A DNA stretch of 64,000 nt from Streptomyces griseoviridis (GCA_014649155.1 BMSM01000001.1:62001-126000), one strand, 5' to 3'; positions 39,622 to 48,902 are shown, counted from the first letter of the stretch. The notes: generated by a model not told the origin, from the letters alone. Made by a program: numbers and translations.

Positions 39622-41763
39622 GTGTATGAGGACCTGGGTTTCGAGAAACTCCTCGACGCGGACGGCTTCTTCGCGCGTCTGTTAGGGCGCTCGCCGTCGG
39701 GCGCCGACCGCAAGCCGCTGTACGGACCCGACCTGCCCGTGGTGCTGCTCACCGGCGGCCCGGGGATGGGCAAGGGGCGGCTGCTGCGGGCGGTGCGGGA
39801 CCGGTTCGCCCGTCAGGTGCCGGTGATCGGCCTGGACTGCGCCTCGGCGGTGTACGCGGACCGGGCCGGTCCGGAACCCGGTGCCCGCTCGGCGGTGACC
39901 GAGGCCCTGGTCGAGGCCGCGCTGCTGCTGCACACCTGGCGGGGCACGGGCGGCGGATTCACCTTCCCCCGGCTCTTCGCGGGCCTGGCGGTGATCTCGA
40001 CCGGCGTCGCGGGCGGCACCGGCGAGGCGATCAGGACCGAGGTCGAGCGGTACGAGGAACTGATCCAGCAGCCCCGTCTGCGCGGGCTGGGGGCACGCGA
40101 CTTCTGGCGCGGCGCGCTCCTGGGGGCCGTACGGAAAATGCTGGAGGTCCTGGCCGGACAGACATTCGGCCCGTACGGGGCCGCCGCGCTCACCGCACTG
40201 CTCGACGCCCTCTTCGAGCGCGTGACGCCCCGGGCCGAGGCGGAACTGACCCGCATCTACGGCGACTACCCCGGCGCGGCCGGCCAGCCCAAGCACGGGC
40301 TGCGCAGGCTCGCCGCCGACTTCCGGGCCGGCGGCGAACGGCGGGCGGACGCGGAGCGCTTCCTGTTCCGGGCGCTGCGCGAGGACCTGGAGGCGGCGTA
40401 CCGCGGGCTGGGCGGCTGGCTGGGCCGGGTCGGCCGCCCGGGACTGCTGCTGGACCACGCCGACCAGCCGCTGGGCGAGCGGCTGCTGCGCGCCGTCCTC
40501 GTCGACCGCCGGGCCGGGCAGCGCGACCGCGTGGTGATCGTGGGCACCGCGCGCCGGGCGGACGGCGGCGACTTCCTGCACGGAGGTCTGCCACCGAGAC
40601 CGGTGGCGGCGTTCCGGCCCGTCGACGGGGTGCCGGCCACCTGGTCCCGCCGCGCCGACCCGGAGAAGGACCGGGGCCCGCTGTCCGCCGGGGTGCTCAT
40701 GCTGCGGATGCCGTTCCTCACCGGCGACGGGCTCCGCCGGGCGACCGAGCGCATCCAGCTGGACGCCGAGAAGGAGGGCGGTGCGCACCGCCGCCGGATC
40801 ACCGCCGCCGTGGCCCAGCTGAGCGGCGGACGGCCGCACACGGTGATCCGGCTGGCCACCGCCGCCGCCGACCACCCGATGGAGCCGGACGACAACGACC
40901 GGGCCATCCTGGACGCCAGGCTGCACCACCCGGACGGCGCCGCCGAGCGGCCGGTGGCGGACGTACTGCTCCAGGAACTCGTCCTCGACCAGTTGCCGGT
41001 GCGGCTCGCGGACGAGCACCACGACCAGTGGCTGGACCTCCTCACCCATCTGTCGGTGGCACACGACCCGGCGTGCGCGGACGTCCTGCTGCGCCACCAC
41101 CAGGCGGGCCGCGTCCTGAGGCTGACCGCCCACGAGGTGGCCCGGCTGCTCCACGACACCGGGTGGCCCGCCTGCGAACGGCACTTCATCGGGGACTTCG
41201 GCCTGCGCCAACTGCTGGTGCACCGGCTGTACAACCTGGAGCGGGACGGCGGCGCCTGGTACGCCGACCATCATCTGCTGCGCGACCACTACGCCCTGAG
41301 CGAGCCGGGCGGCGGCGCGTTCCACTCGGCGGCCACCCACCGGATGAACCACCACCTCGTCTCCGGCGGCGTCGACGACGTGGTCCGCCACCTCGCCGCC
41401 ACCCTCCCCGGCCGCCCCCGCCCGTGGTGCGAGGAACTGCTGGAGACCGCCCAGGCGCCGTACCCGGGCGGGGCGGACGAGCGCCGCAGGCGCGCCCAGG
41501 GGCTGGTACCCGTCGACGGACCGCCGCTGCGCCGCACCGTAGACCAACTGCTGCACGCCGTATGGCTCTGCGAAGAGCGCACCAGGCCGACCGGGAGTGA
41601 CATGGCCCGCACACTGGAGCAGTTGCTGAGACAGCTGTCGATCATGGACTTCGACGGTGCCGGCGTGCTCGGCCCGATCGCCACCGAGTGGAGCCGGCTG
41701 GTCGCCAACGAACGGCCGCTGCTCCACTGCGACTGCACCGATCAGCTCGGCCGGAGGGGGTGA
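39622..41763 (+). CDS. Large P-loop ATPase of unknown function
   Basis: A 713-residue soluble protein. The P-loop LLTGGPGMGKGRLL at about residues 41-54 ends in KG rather than KS/KT. A plausible Walker B (PGLLLDHADQ) follows near residue 275. The rest is helical, His/Arg-rich at about 540-600, without repeats I can name. The layout is STAND-like: an N-terminal NTPase and a long helical C-terminal part. GTG start behind GGGGGAG. The gene for a membrane-anchored binding protein starts four bases after its stop, so the two proteins probably act together. Confidence 0.75.
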   Translation: MYEDLGFEKLLDADGFFARLLGRSPSGADRKPLYGPDLPVVLLTGGPGMGKGRLLRAVRDRFARQVPVIGLDCASAVYADRAGPEPGARSAVTEALVEAALLLHTWRGTGGGFTFPRLFAGLAVISTGVAGGTGEAIRTEVERYEELIQQPRLRGLGARDFWRGALLGAVRKMLEVLAGQTFGPYGAAALTALLDALFERVTPRAEAELTRIYGDYPGAAGQPKHGLRRLAADFRAGGERRADAERFLFRALREDLEAAYRGLGGWLGRVGRPGLLLDHADQPLGERLLRAVLVDRRAGQRDRVVIVGTARRADGGDFLHGGLPPRPVAAFRPVDGVPATWSRRADPEKDRGPLSAGVLMLRMPFLTGDGLRRATERIQLDAEKEGGAHRRRITAAVAQLSGGRPHTVIRLATAAADHPMEPDDNDRAILDARLHHPDGAAERPVADVLLQELVLDQLPVRLADEHHDQWLDLLTHLSVAHDPACADVLLRHHQAGRVLRLTAHEVARLLHDTGWPACERHFIGDFGLRQLLVHRLYNLERDGGAWYADHHLLRDHYALSEPGGGAFHSAATHRMNHHLVSGGVDDVVRHLAATLPGRPRPWCEELLETAQAPYPGGADERRRRAQGLVPVDGPPLRRTVDQLLHAVWLCEERTRPTGSDMARTLEQLLRQLSIMDFDGAGVLGPIATEWSRLVANERPLLHCDCTDQLGRRG

Positions 41764-41767
41764 CGGG

Positions 41768-43393
41768 ATGCCCAACTGGATACCCGGATGGCACAGACTG
41801 CCCAGGTGGGGAAAGATCCTCTACGCGCTGGCGGGCGTGGCGGTGCTCGTGGCCGCCGGCCTGTACGGCGTCCCGGCCCTCCAGCGGCCGGACACCTGCC
41901 ACGACGGCGTCGAGAAGATCGGCGACGAGTGCGTCGGCGTCGACGGCGCGGGCTACGACTTCGGCACCTCGGAGATCAGCGCGGTGGCCGGGGCCATCGC
42001 CGAGGAGAACAACAGGATCGCGGACCAGCCCCACGTCACCGTGGCGATGATGCTGCCGCTCCAGTCGGACACGGCCGGACTGCGACAGCAGATGCGCAGC
42101 GACCTCCAGGGCGCGTACCTGGGACAGGTGCGGGCCAACTCGGTCGAGGGCCGGGACCCCAAGATCCGGCTGGTACTGGCCAACCCCGGGCGGAACTACG
42201 CCCACCAGGACAAGGTCGTGAGCACGCTGATCGGCATGGCCCGCTCCGGCGAGGACAGGCTGCGGGCCGTCACGGGCTTCAACCTCTCCCTCGACGCGAC
42301 GAGGGACGCCGTGCAGCGCCTGACGCGGAACAAGATCCCGGTGCTCGCCTCCCGGATCAGCGGAGACGGCATCGCGAACGTCGACGGGAAGGAGAAGCGC
42401 TTCCCCGGACTCGCCCGGATCATCCCCACCAACGGTGACGCGGCCAGGGCCCTGGCCCACTTCAACGGCGGACGGGTCCGGGAGGACGCCCGGACGGTGC
42501 TGGTCTACGACGAGCGTACGGACGCCTATGTCGAGTCGCTGGCGCGCGCGTTCCGGGGGATCGAGGAGACGGGGCCGGCCGGGCCCGCGGACCTGGAGTT
42601 CACCTCGCAGGGGATCGACAAGCTGGCCGGGACCGGTGACGATTTCCTGACCATCGGCAACAACATCTGCGGCTCCGACGCCGACACCGTCTACTTCGCG
42701 GGACGCGCGGCGCACCTGAAGGCGTTCGCGCTCGCGCTCGCCGACCAGACCTGCCACGACCGGCACTTCACCCTGGTCAGCGGCTCCGACGCCGCGTCGC
42801 TGGCACAGAACATGTCCGAGAAGGACTGGGCGCGGCTGCGCGGCGAGGACGGCGAGGCCAAGGTGACGGTCCAGTACGCCGCCCCCGCGCACCCGGCCGC
42901 CTGGGAGACGGAACTGGCCGCCTGGACGAAGCGGTGGAAGGCGGCCCACCACCGTGAGCCCGCCCCGGCCGAACTCCCCCAGTACCTCGCGGAGCCCAAG
43001 GCGGCCCTGGACGCCCTCGACGACCTGATCCGGAGCACGGGCACCAAGCTCGGTTCCGTCCCGGAACTGGACAACTCCCGCACGATGCTCGTGTACGACG
43101 GCCTGGTCACCATCGGCACGGCCCTGCACACGGTGCTGATCGACGACGCCGGTCAGGTGCCCGGCCTCGACGACGTCCGCAACGAGTGGTCGAAACTCCA
43201 GTCGGTGCACCGGGTGGCGGGCACCAGTGGCCTGATCTGCCTGACCACCGGCGGCAACCCGTACGACAAACCCATCGCGGTCGTCGAACTGAACCCGGGC
43301 CGGAGCGGCGAGGGAACCCTGGACTTCGTCGGCCTGGGCTGGCCCACCGGCAAGCCACAGCCGAAGAACTGCGTGATCCCGAGCGCCCGGTGA
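41768..43393 (+). CDS. Membrane-anchored receptor-type ligand-binding protein
   Basis: A 541-residue protein with one N-terminal TM helix (ILYALAGVAVLVAAGLYGV, residues about 17-35) and an outside domain. That domain has the type 1 periplasmic-binding (branched-chain amino acid receptor) pattern: VTVAMMLPLQSD, IRLVLANPGRNYAHQ, VTGFNLSLDA, RIIPTNGDAARAL and VLVYDERTDAYVESLARAF. Cys residues near the start (TCHDG, DECVG) may pair. No ABC permease is nearby; instead it is coupled to the ATPase gene, suggesting a sensor-plus-NTPase system. Confidence 0.78.
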   Translation: MPNWIPGWHRLPRWGKILYALAGVAVLVAAGLYGVPALQRPDTCHDGVEKIGDECVGVDGAGYDFGTSEISAVAGAIAEENNRIADQPHVTVAMMLPLQSDTAGLRQQMRSDLQGAYLGQVRANSVEGRDPKIRLVLANPGRNYAHQDKVVSTLIGMARSGEDRLRAVTGFNLSLDATRDAVQRLTRNKIPVLASRISGDGIANVDGKEKRFPGLARIIPTNGDAARALAHFNGGRVREDARTVLVYDERTDAYVESLARAFRGIEETGPAGPADLEFTSQGIDKLAGTGDDFLTIGNNICGSDADTVYFAGRAAHLKAFALALADQTCHDRHFTLVSGSDAASLAQNMSEKDWARLRGEDGEAKVTVQYAAPAHPAAWETELAAWTKRWKAAHHREPAPAELPQYLAEPKAALDALDDLIRSTGTKLGSVPELDNSRTMLVYDGLVTIGTALHTVLIDDAGQVPGLDDVRNEWSKLQSVHRVAGTSGLICLTTGGNPYDKPIAVVELNPGRSGEGTLDFVGLGWPTGKPQPKNCVIPSAR

Positions 43394-43597
43394 TCAGCGC
43401 GCGGCGGTTGCTGCTCCGCCGGTCCGGGCCCAGCCGAGGAAGGGCTGCCAGGCGCCGGGGGAGAGGAACAGGGCGGGACCGGTGTCGTGCTTGGAGTCGC
43501 GGAGGGCTATGGCGGAGGGGAGGAGCGCCGCCTCCACACAGTTCTGGCCCGGGTCACTGTGGGAGGACTTGAACCAGGCGAGTTCGAGTGCGGTCAT
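43394..43597 (-). CDS. DUF397 domain protein
   Basis: A 67-residue protein with the DUF397 signature WFKSSHSDPGQNCVEAA, IALRDSKHDTGPAL and W-P-F near the end. Such proteins are encoded next to XRE/DUF5753 regulators in hundreds of Streptomyces loci and likely act as small partners or antitoxin-like binders of the regulator. The ATG is four bases beyond the XRE stop. Its stop abuts that of the convergent binding-protein gene. Confidence 0.92.
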   Translation of the reverse strand: MTALELAWFKSSHSDPGQNCVEAALLPSAIALRDSKHDTGPALFLSPGAWQPFLGWARTGGAATAAR

Positions 43598-43600
43598 CAG

Positions 43601-44482
43601 TCACAACTCTCGTTCTAGTCGGCGGAGGAACTCGGGGGTGTCCTCGGGAGGCAGTGCTGATGCTGCCATGGCGTCGAACCGGCGGTGGAACCGGTCGACT
43701 TCACGTGGCTTGTCCGAGGTGGACACCGAACCCCACGCGCTGTCCGCCTGCACGCGGGGCGGAAGGGCCGGGCCGAAGTCCAGGATCGCGAAGTCGTTGG
43801 TCGACCGGTAGCTCCGGCGGAACGGCAGCACCTGGACGGTGACGTGGTCCCAGCCCGCCAGTTCCTCGATGCGCGCGTACTGCTCGCGCATCACCTCGGC
43901 GCCCCCGACCGGATAGCGCAGCGCCGCTTCACCGAGGATGACGTGCAGCTTGACGGGATTCTCACGGGTGAGCACCTCCTGGCGCTTCATCCGCAGTTCC
44001 ACGCTGCTCCGGATGAACTCCGACGTGTACTCCTCGATCGGTTTGTGCGACTCGTGGGTGGCGAGTGCGTAGGCCTCGGTCTGGAGGAGGCCGTAGACGA
44101 CTGTCGGGTGGTACGCCTTCATGGACCGGGCCTCCGGTTCGAGTCCGACGAACCCCGGCAACCCGGCGGGCATGAGACCCCGGTACTGGGTGAGCCAGTC
44201 CTGCTGGTTGGACTCCCGGTTGAGACTGATCAGCGACTCGACGACCTCCTCGTCGTCCACGCCGTACTTGTCCAGCAGCTTGCGGAGGTCGCCCACGTTG
44301 CGGAAGTTCAGAGAACCCGACTCGATCCGTTGCAGGGATGCCTCGGAGATCCGCAGTCCCACGACCGCCTGTCTGCGGGTGAGGCCTCCGCCCCGTTCGC
44401 CCCGGCCGCAGTTCTCACGCAACTGACGAAGCTGAAGACCCAGTTCGAGTCGCTGCGCCGTCCTCCCGCGTTTGGCTGCCAT
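43601..44482 (-). CDS. XRE-family regulator with DUF5753 domain
   Basis: A 293-residue regulator. The HTH lies at residues about 12-75 (LGLQLRQLRENCG, LTRRQAVVGLRISEASLQRIESG), and the DUF5753 domain about 110-285 (AYHPTVVYGLLQTEAYALA, VILGEAALRYPVGG, VTVQVLPF). Paired with DUF397 and a HATPase gene it forms a common Streptomyces developmental or antibiotic-control trio. The ATG at 44482 is chosen over a possible start five codons upstream. A 12-bp palindrome lies in its divergent promoter region. Confidence 0.92.
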   Translation of the reverse strand: MAAKRGRTAQRLELGLQLRQLRENCGRGERGGGLTRRQAVVGLRISEASLQRIESGSLNFRNVGDLRKLLDKYGVDDEEVVESLISLNRESNQQDWLTQYRGLMPAGLPGFVGLEPEARSMKAYHPTVVYGLLQTEAYALATHESHKPIEEYTSEFIRSSVELRMKRQEVLTRENPVKLHVILGEAALRYPVGGAEVMREQYARIEELAGWDHVTVQVLPFRRSYRSTNDFAILDFGPALPPRVQADSAWGSVSTSDKPREVDRFHRRFDAMAASALPPEDTPEFLRRLEREL

Positions 44483-44600
44483 GCGCCACCTCTCCATACT
44501 CCGGCACGCTGGGTGCGTTGTCGTGTGCAGAGTGTGACATCCGGTCTGCGTTGCGCGCAGTCGATTGCGCAGAACTGGGCATAGTCCACTTCCTATGCGA

Positions 44601-44612
44601 CTGATTAATCAG
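44601..44612. promoter_or_regulatory. Perfect palindrome in XRE/HATPase divergent region
   Basis: CTGATTAATCAG is a perfect 12-bp palindrome with 8 of 12 A/T bases in a GC-rich setting, located between the divergent XRE and HATPase genes. It is a candidate operator for the XRE protein. Confidence 0.55.
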
Positions 44613-44685
44613 GCGGGATTCGATTGATGTCCAGTCACGAGGCCCGTCACCGTGGGGGAACAGCACAAGCCCGGAAGGGGACCCC

Positions 44686-45108
44686 ATGTACGACCACCCT
44701 CAACCCCCCACCCTCCTCACCCACGAATGGTCCATGGGCTACCCCATGACCTCCCGCAGCGTCGGCCTGGCCCGCCTCCACGTCCGGCGTCGGCTGATGA
44801 TGTGGGCGTGGGCCGGAGACGTGGACGACGCCGTGCTCGTCGTCTCGGAGCTGGTCGCCAACGCCGTCCGGCACGGGCGGCTGCCGGGGCACGAGGTGTG
44901 GCTGCGGCTGGCGGTACCGGAGGACGGCGCGCTGGTCGTCGACGTGTCGGACCCGGTGCGGGCGTTCCCCGAGGTACGGGAGGCCCCTGAGGGCGAGGGC
45001 GGGCGCGGTCTGCTGGTCGTGGCCGGGCTGGCCGCGGAGCTGGAGTGGTTCCTGCGGGCGGACGTCGGCAAGACGGTACGGGCGCGGCTGGGCGGCGGTC
45101 AGGAATGA
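44686..45108 (+). CDS. ATP-binding protein of the RsbW/SpoIIAB type
   Basis: A 140-residue GHKL ATPase-type protein. The N-box is LVVSELVANAVRHG (about residues 48-61) and the G-box region GEGGRGLLVVAGLA. These proteins resemble anti-sigma factor kinases; most Streptomyces members next to XRE/DUF397 genes have no proven partner. It is divergent from the XRE gene across about 200 bases and ends 15 bases from the convergent RiPP enzyme gene. Confidence 0.9.
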   Translation: MYDHPQPPTLLTHEWSMGYPMTSRSVGLARLHVRRRLMMWAWAGDVDDAVLVVSELVANAVRHGRLPGHEVWLRLAVPEDGALVVDVSDPVRAFPEVREAPEGEGGRGLLVVAGLAAELEWFLRADVGKTVRARLGGGQE

Positions 45109-45123
45109 GGCCCGACGGAGCGG

Positions 45124-47445
45124 TCAGCCGGAGGCAGGCGGCAACGGGGCGTCCACGAGGGGAAACGGGGGGAAGAGGTCGGACATGGTCGCCAGCGCGG
45201 CCAGAGCCCCGGGCCGGCCTTTCGTGAAGCCGTGGTCGGGCAGGGCCGGGAGCCGGTCACGGACTGCCCGCGCGTCCCGTTCCGTCTCGTCGCGCCAGAT
45301 GTCCCGCCCGGTGGCCGCCGAGAGCCGGCGCAGGGCGTAGAGGCGGCCGGCGTATCCGCAGCACAGGTCCAAGCCGCGTGGTTCCGCGTCCAGGGCGACG
45401 CGCATGGCGTCATCGGCGGCTTGCAGGAAGTCCGGCCGCTCCAGCGTCTGGGCCGCGGCCAGGAACAGCAGGCACAGTCCGGACGCACCGTTGCACCAGC
45501 TCGCCTCCCAGCCCGGACGGCACCATCTGCCGAGCGGCCCGGGCCGGCCTTCCAGGCGTTCGCGCACCGCGTGCCGGACCGCTTGCAGAGGCTCGTCCAG
45601 GAGACCTGGGGCAGCGGTGGTCCGACCCGTCGCGGCCTGCCAGGCGAGGAGGGCCAGCAGCCATCCCGCGGCACCATGGGCCAGACCGGGACCGGCCGCC
45701 GAGTCGGCGTCGGCCACCGCCCGGCCCAGTCGTCCTGCCACACGGTCACCCGCCTCCCTGAGGGACGGGACCTCGTCATCGGGCATCGCGTCCAGTACGT
45801 GGGCGTCCATGAGGAGGCAGGAGGCCGCACCATGGGTGAGATCGAGCGGTGAGTGCGGCGTCAGGTGCCGGCCGTGCTCCGCCAGATAGGCCCGTGCGGC
45901 CGCGGCGCGGGCGACCCGGTCGTCGAACGCGCGGGAGACGTCGACCGCGCATCCCAGAACGCCCAGCGTGCCGTGCCAGGCGCCCCCGCTGCCCCGTGTC
46001 CCCGTCTCCCGGACGGGTGACGTCGGTGCGGTCCTCATCGTTCCGTCGCCGGCCAGGGCCTTGTCCGTCCACAGGACCGACGATGCCAGAAGCGTCGGGT
46101 CGTCCGTCAGGCAACTCATGTACCACAGCGTGCTCGCGGTTCCCGCGCAGCCCGACGCCATGGCGGGTGGGACGCTCTGCGAGGACGCGGAGGGGGAAAG
46201 GTAGGCCTGGAGATGTTCACGACCGCGGTGGCGCAGTCTCCCGGTCCGTTCTCCGATGCGTCTGCTCCCACGGTCCGTCGCTTCGGTCAGGGCCGCACTG
46301 AACTCCGCGAGGTCCGGCCACCGTTCGTCCGGTTGCCGACGCAGCCCGCGCTCCAGGACCAGGAGGGTCTCCCGCAGCGCGGGGTCGAATTCCTCGGCAC
46401 TGTGTCTCCGGAGGGTCCCGTCGGCCAGGGACTCCAGCAGTTCCCGCTCCGTGTGCACGAAGGGATAGTGGTGGGTCCCCGTGATGAGGAAGTAGAGGAG
46501 GGCGGCCATGCTGTACTGCTCGCCGGCGGGCGAGTTCAGGACCTCTCCGGAGCCGGTGATCCGTGCCCGCGCCCACTGGGGGTCCATGAGGCGGGGTACG
46601 CCGTGGCGGACCGATGGAGCGTCGGCGGGGCAGGCGTAGGGGAAGTCGATCGCCCAGACGACGTCATCGGGTCCCAGGAGGTAGTTGCCTCCGTGCACAT
46701 CTCCGTGCAACATCCCGGCTGCGTGGATGGCGGACAGGGCGCCGGCCGTCCGCGCACAGGTCTTGAGCAGACGGGGCATGTCGGCGCGGCGCATCGTTTG
46801 CGCCGCGTGATCCACTCGCCGGCCGCGAATGTGCTGCATGACGAGAAGCGGCCGCCGTTGCCGGTCACGGGTGAAGGCCACCAGTTCCGGTACGGTGACG
46901 CCCCGGCCGCGAAGGGTTCGGAGCACGGCCGCCTCATGCCGCAGAGGACAGCGCGCGCCAGTGTCACCGGGCGTCCGGCCGAGCTTGCAGACGACCAGCT
47001 CTCCGGAGGCGTCGCCGGCCGTGTACACGTCGCTGTCCTCGTAGGACTGAAGGCAGTCCACCACCTTCCATCGCCCGAGATCCTCCCCTGCCTGGTGGAT
47101 GGGCCCGTGGTCCGGGTCGTCGGCGGATGTCAGGAGACCGAGATGGCGAAGGCGCACGAGTGCCGGGTAGCACTCGTCGAGGACGCGTTCGGGAGAGGTG
47201 CCGGTGTGCCGCGCGTGGCGGATCACCGCCGTGACGACGGGCGTGGGGTCGTGGAACTCGGCGATGAGCCGCAGCACGGCGCTGTTGACGAACGTGGCGT
47301 TGAGACGGCTGGACCGGCGGCCCAGCACGGCCCCGCCGGTATCGAAGTCACCGCCCAGGGAGTCGCGTACGGTGGCAGGGAGGTCACGAGCCGGAACGAC
47401 GGACAGGTCCTCAGGGACGACGAGTGGCGTGTCTGTGATCATCAT
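45124..47445 (-). CDS. RRE-kinase-LanC fusion, candidate lanthipeptide synthetase
   Basis: A 773-residue soluble protein in three parts. Residues about 40-110 look like a PqqD/RRE winged helix (LNATFVNSAVLRLIAEF, ending VRLRHLGLL). Residues about 125-400 are a kinase: Lys154 in VVCKLG, Glu171, catalytic loop HGDVHGGN (247-254) and Asp267 in AIDF. Residues about 420-770 are LanC-like: His590 (LAHGAAG), Cys651 (SWCNGASG) and Cys695-Cys696 (LCCGYAG). Known lanthipeptide kinases phosphorylate Ser/Thr before elimination, and LanC adds Cys thiols. No lyase domain is fused. ATG overlaps the lyase stop. It might be another RiPP class or inactive, but catalytic residues look intact. Confidence 0.82.
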   Translation of the reverse strand: MMITDTPLVVPEDLSVVPARDLPATVRDSLGGDFDTGGAVLGRRSSRLNATFVNSAVLRLIAEFHDPTPVVTAVIRHARHTGTSPERVLDECYPALVRLRHLGLLTSADDPDHGPIHQAGEDLGRWKVVDCLQSYEDSDVYTAGDASGELVVCKLGRTPGDTGARCPLRHEAAVLRTLRGRGVTVPELVAFTRDRQRRPLLVMQHIRGRRVDHAAQTMRRADMPRLLKTCARTAGALSAIHAAGMLHGDVHGGNYLLGPDDVVWAIDFPYACPADAPSVRHGVPRLMDPQWARARITGSGEVLNSPAGEQYSMAALLYFLITGTHHYPFVHTERELLESLADGTLRRHSAEEFDPALRETLLVLERGLRRQPDERWPDLAEFSAALTEATDRGSRRIGERTGRLRHRGREHLQAYLSPSASSQSVPPAMASGCAGTASTLWYMSCLTDDPTLLASSVLWTDKALAGDGTMRTAPTSPVRETGTRGSGGAWHGTLGVLGCAVDVSRAFDDRVARAAAARAYLAEHGRHLTPHSPLDLTHGAASCLLMDAHVLDAMPDDEVPSLREAGDRVAGRLGRAVADADSAAGPGLAHGAAGWLLALLAWQAATGRTTAAPGLLDEPLQAVRHAVRERLEGRPGPLGRWCRPGWEASWCNGASGLCLLFLAAAQTLERPDFLQAADDAMRVALDAEPRGLDLCCGYAGRLYALRRLSAATGRDIWRDETERDARAVRDRLPALPDHGFTKGRPGALAALATMSDLFPPFPLVDAPLPPASG

Positions 47446-48500
47446 CGGCCCCTGTCCGTCCAGGTCCAGTCATCGGTGTTCAGGCCGGCGAGACGGAGCC
47501 GCTCCAGTACGGCGGCGACGCGCTCCTGCGGGGAGGCGTGACCTGTCGCGGCGAGCGTCTCCGCGGCGAGCCGGCACACATGAAGGCGCCAGCTGGCACG
47601 CTCGTGCCAGGCGGGCCGTCCTCTCCAGTCCGGAGGATCGGTGGCCCGCGTGACCAGAGGGCCGGCGGCGGTGGCGGCGGTGAACGGCAGGGGTTGCACC
47701 TCCACCGGCCCTGCCGCGGCGGCGACATCGGCCGCCACCTGGTCGGCGGCGCCGGTATCCGACAGGTACAGCACGAACTTGTCCGGTCGCAGGACGGAGG
47801 CGAGATCGAAGCCGAGCTTGAACCCGCTCACGGAGGGACGGGCCAGTACCGGCACGATCTGCCGCAGGACGGCCGGCAGTTCTTCCGGAACGCAGCACAC
47901 GTACAGCTTCGTGCTCGGATGCGGCGAGGACTTCTTCCCCCACCGCCGCCACACCCAGGTGTCAGGGGTGCGCGGGAGGCGCCCGTACCCGGCTTCCTCA
48001 AGTCCCAGGAGACCCAACCCAAGCCACCCTTCCACCGCCTGTTCGTCGGGCAGCCGCGAGGACCAGCGAGCGGACACCGGGCGCCGTCCGTAGAAGTACA
48101 GGCGACGGGTCAGGTCCTCGGGGGTGGCGGGTGGGAAGGCCGCCGCCCACCAGAGAGCGGACAGGCTCACCGAGGAGTCGTCGGCGGCCTGACGCGTGCA
48201 CACCTCGGGTGGACGACCGGGCGGGACCGCGCGGATCAGCCCTTCCAGTTCCAGAATCCGGAGCAGGCTCTCATCGAGTTCCACCTCGTCCGTGCGGACT
48301 TCGCCCCTGCGGGCCATGTCGCCCACGGCCTCGGCGACGCCAGCGGGCAGAATCCTGACGCGAGCCGGGGACTCATCGGAGATCAACACGCCGCCGTCGG
48401 CGGGAATCCGCAGGCCGGCACAGTCCGCGTGCTCCTTCGCCTCATCACCGGGGGCGTACGACCATGTCGGCGTCAGTCCGATTCGCTGCCGGGCACCCAC
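47442..48500 (-). CDS. HopA1-like lyase candidate for RiPP maturation
   Basis: A 352-residue soluble protein. The C-terminal half fits the HopA1 effector-like family: STKLYVCCVPEELPAVL (about 196-212), FKLGFD (227), RPDKFVLYLSD (238-248), PLPFTAATAAG (270-280) and the closing WRLHVCRLAAETL. HopA1-like proteins act as phospho-Ser/Thr lyases in class V lanthipeptide and thioamitide pathways. The N-terminal 90 residues may be a degenerate winged helix. It starts at GTG 13 bases after the second precursor gene, and overlaps the kinase-cyclase gene by four bases. The assignment is from remembered family patterns; an uncharacterised RiPP enzyme is the alternative. Confidence 0.65.
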   Translation of the reverse strand: MGARQRIGLTPTWSYAPGDEAKEHADCAGLRIPADGGVLISDESPARVRILPAGVAEAVGDMARRGEVRTDEVELDESLLRILELEGLIRAVPPGRPPEVCTRQAADDSSVSLSALWWAAAFPPATPEDLTRRLYFYGRRPVSARWSSRLPDEQAVEGWLGLGLLGLEEAGYGRLPRTPDTWVWRRWGKKSSPHPSTKLYVCCVPEELPAVLRQIVPVLARPSVSGFKLGFDLASVLRPDKFVLYLSDTGAADQVAADVAAAAGPVEVQPLPFTAATAAGPLVTRATDPPDWRGRPAWHERASWRLHVCRLAAETLAATGHASPQERVAAVLERLRLAGLNTDDWTWTDRGR

Positions 48501-48513
48501 GGAGCCGGGTCCT

Positions 48514-48813
48514 TCACCCTCGGCGTGACCGGACCACTTGGTCCACTTCGTTCAGAGCCGCTTTGAGCGACTCCTTGAGGACGCTCAACTCCACCTCCGG
48601 GATCGGGGCTTCCATCAGGGCCGAGGTGCAGCTACAGGTACAACTACAGGTACAACTGCACGTGCAGCCGCACCCGGGGCCACCGGAGCTGTCGTCGCTT
48701 CCGAGGACCTCGTCGAACGCCCCGGAAACGCGCCGGCCGCTCCGCACCACGCCGGGCGGGAGCAGCGTGTCCTCCACCCTCAGGGTCAGATTGTTGATCG
48801 TGTAGTCAGCCAC
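48514..48813 (-). CDS. Candidate RiPP precursor 2, internal CTCS ladder
   Basis: A 99-residue peptide. N-terminal conserved block MADYTINNLTLRVE...LPPGVVRS; an acidic Ser/Gly stretch; a core-like ladder CGCTCSCTCSCTCSC of eight alternating Cys (bases 48628-48672); then a conserved C-terminal amphipathic helix IPEVELSVLKESLKAALNEV. I prefer the GTG at 48813 because it aligns with its paralogue and has GGAGG about ten bases upstream; an ATG at 48822 adds three residues. Many Cys codons are TGT, unusual here. It lies 89 bases downstream of the paralogue and 13 bases before the lyase gene. A metal-binding role is possible. Confidence 0.8.
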   Translation of the reverse strand: MADYTINNLTLRVEDTLLPPGVVRSGRRVSGAFDEVLGSDDSSGGPGCGCTCSCTCSCTCSCTSALMEAPIPEVELSVLKESLKAALNEVDQVVRSRRG

Positions 48814-48902
48814 AGCACTCATGCCTCCGTGACAGTGAGCACGGCGTGGCCCGAAAGCCCTACGGGCCGCGCCTCGTCCGAGCCGGGTGGGAGGGGGGAC
48901 TG

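Noticed and set aside
45124..47445. Ordinary class III/IV lanthipeptide synthetase
   Set aside because: The N-terminal part looks like a PqqD/RRE domain rather than an OspF-type lyase domain, and a separate HopA1-like lyase candidate is encoded next to it.
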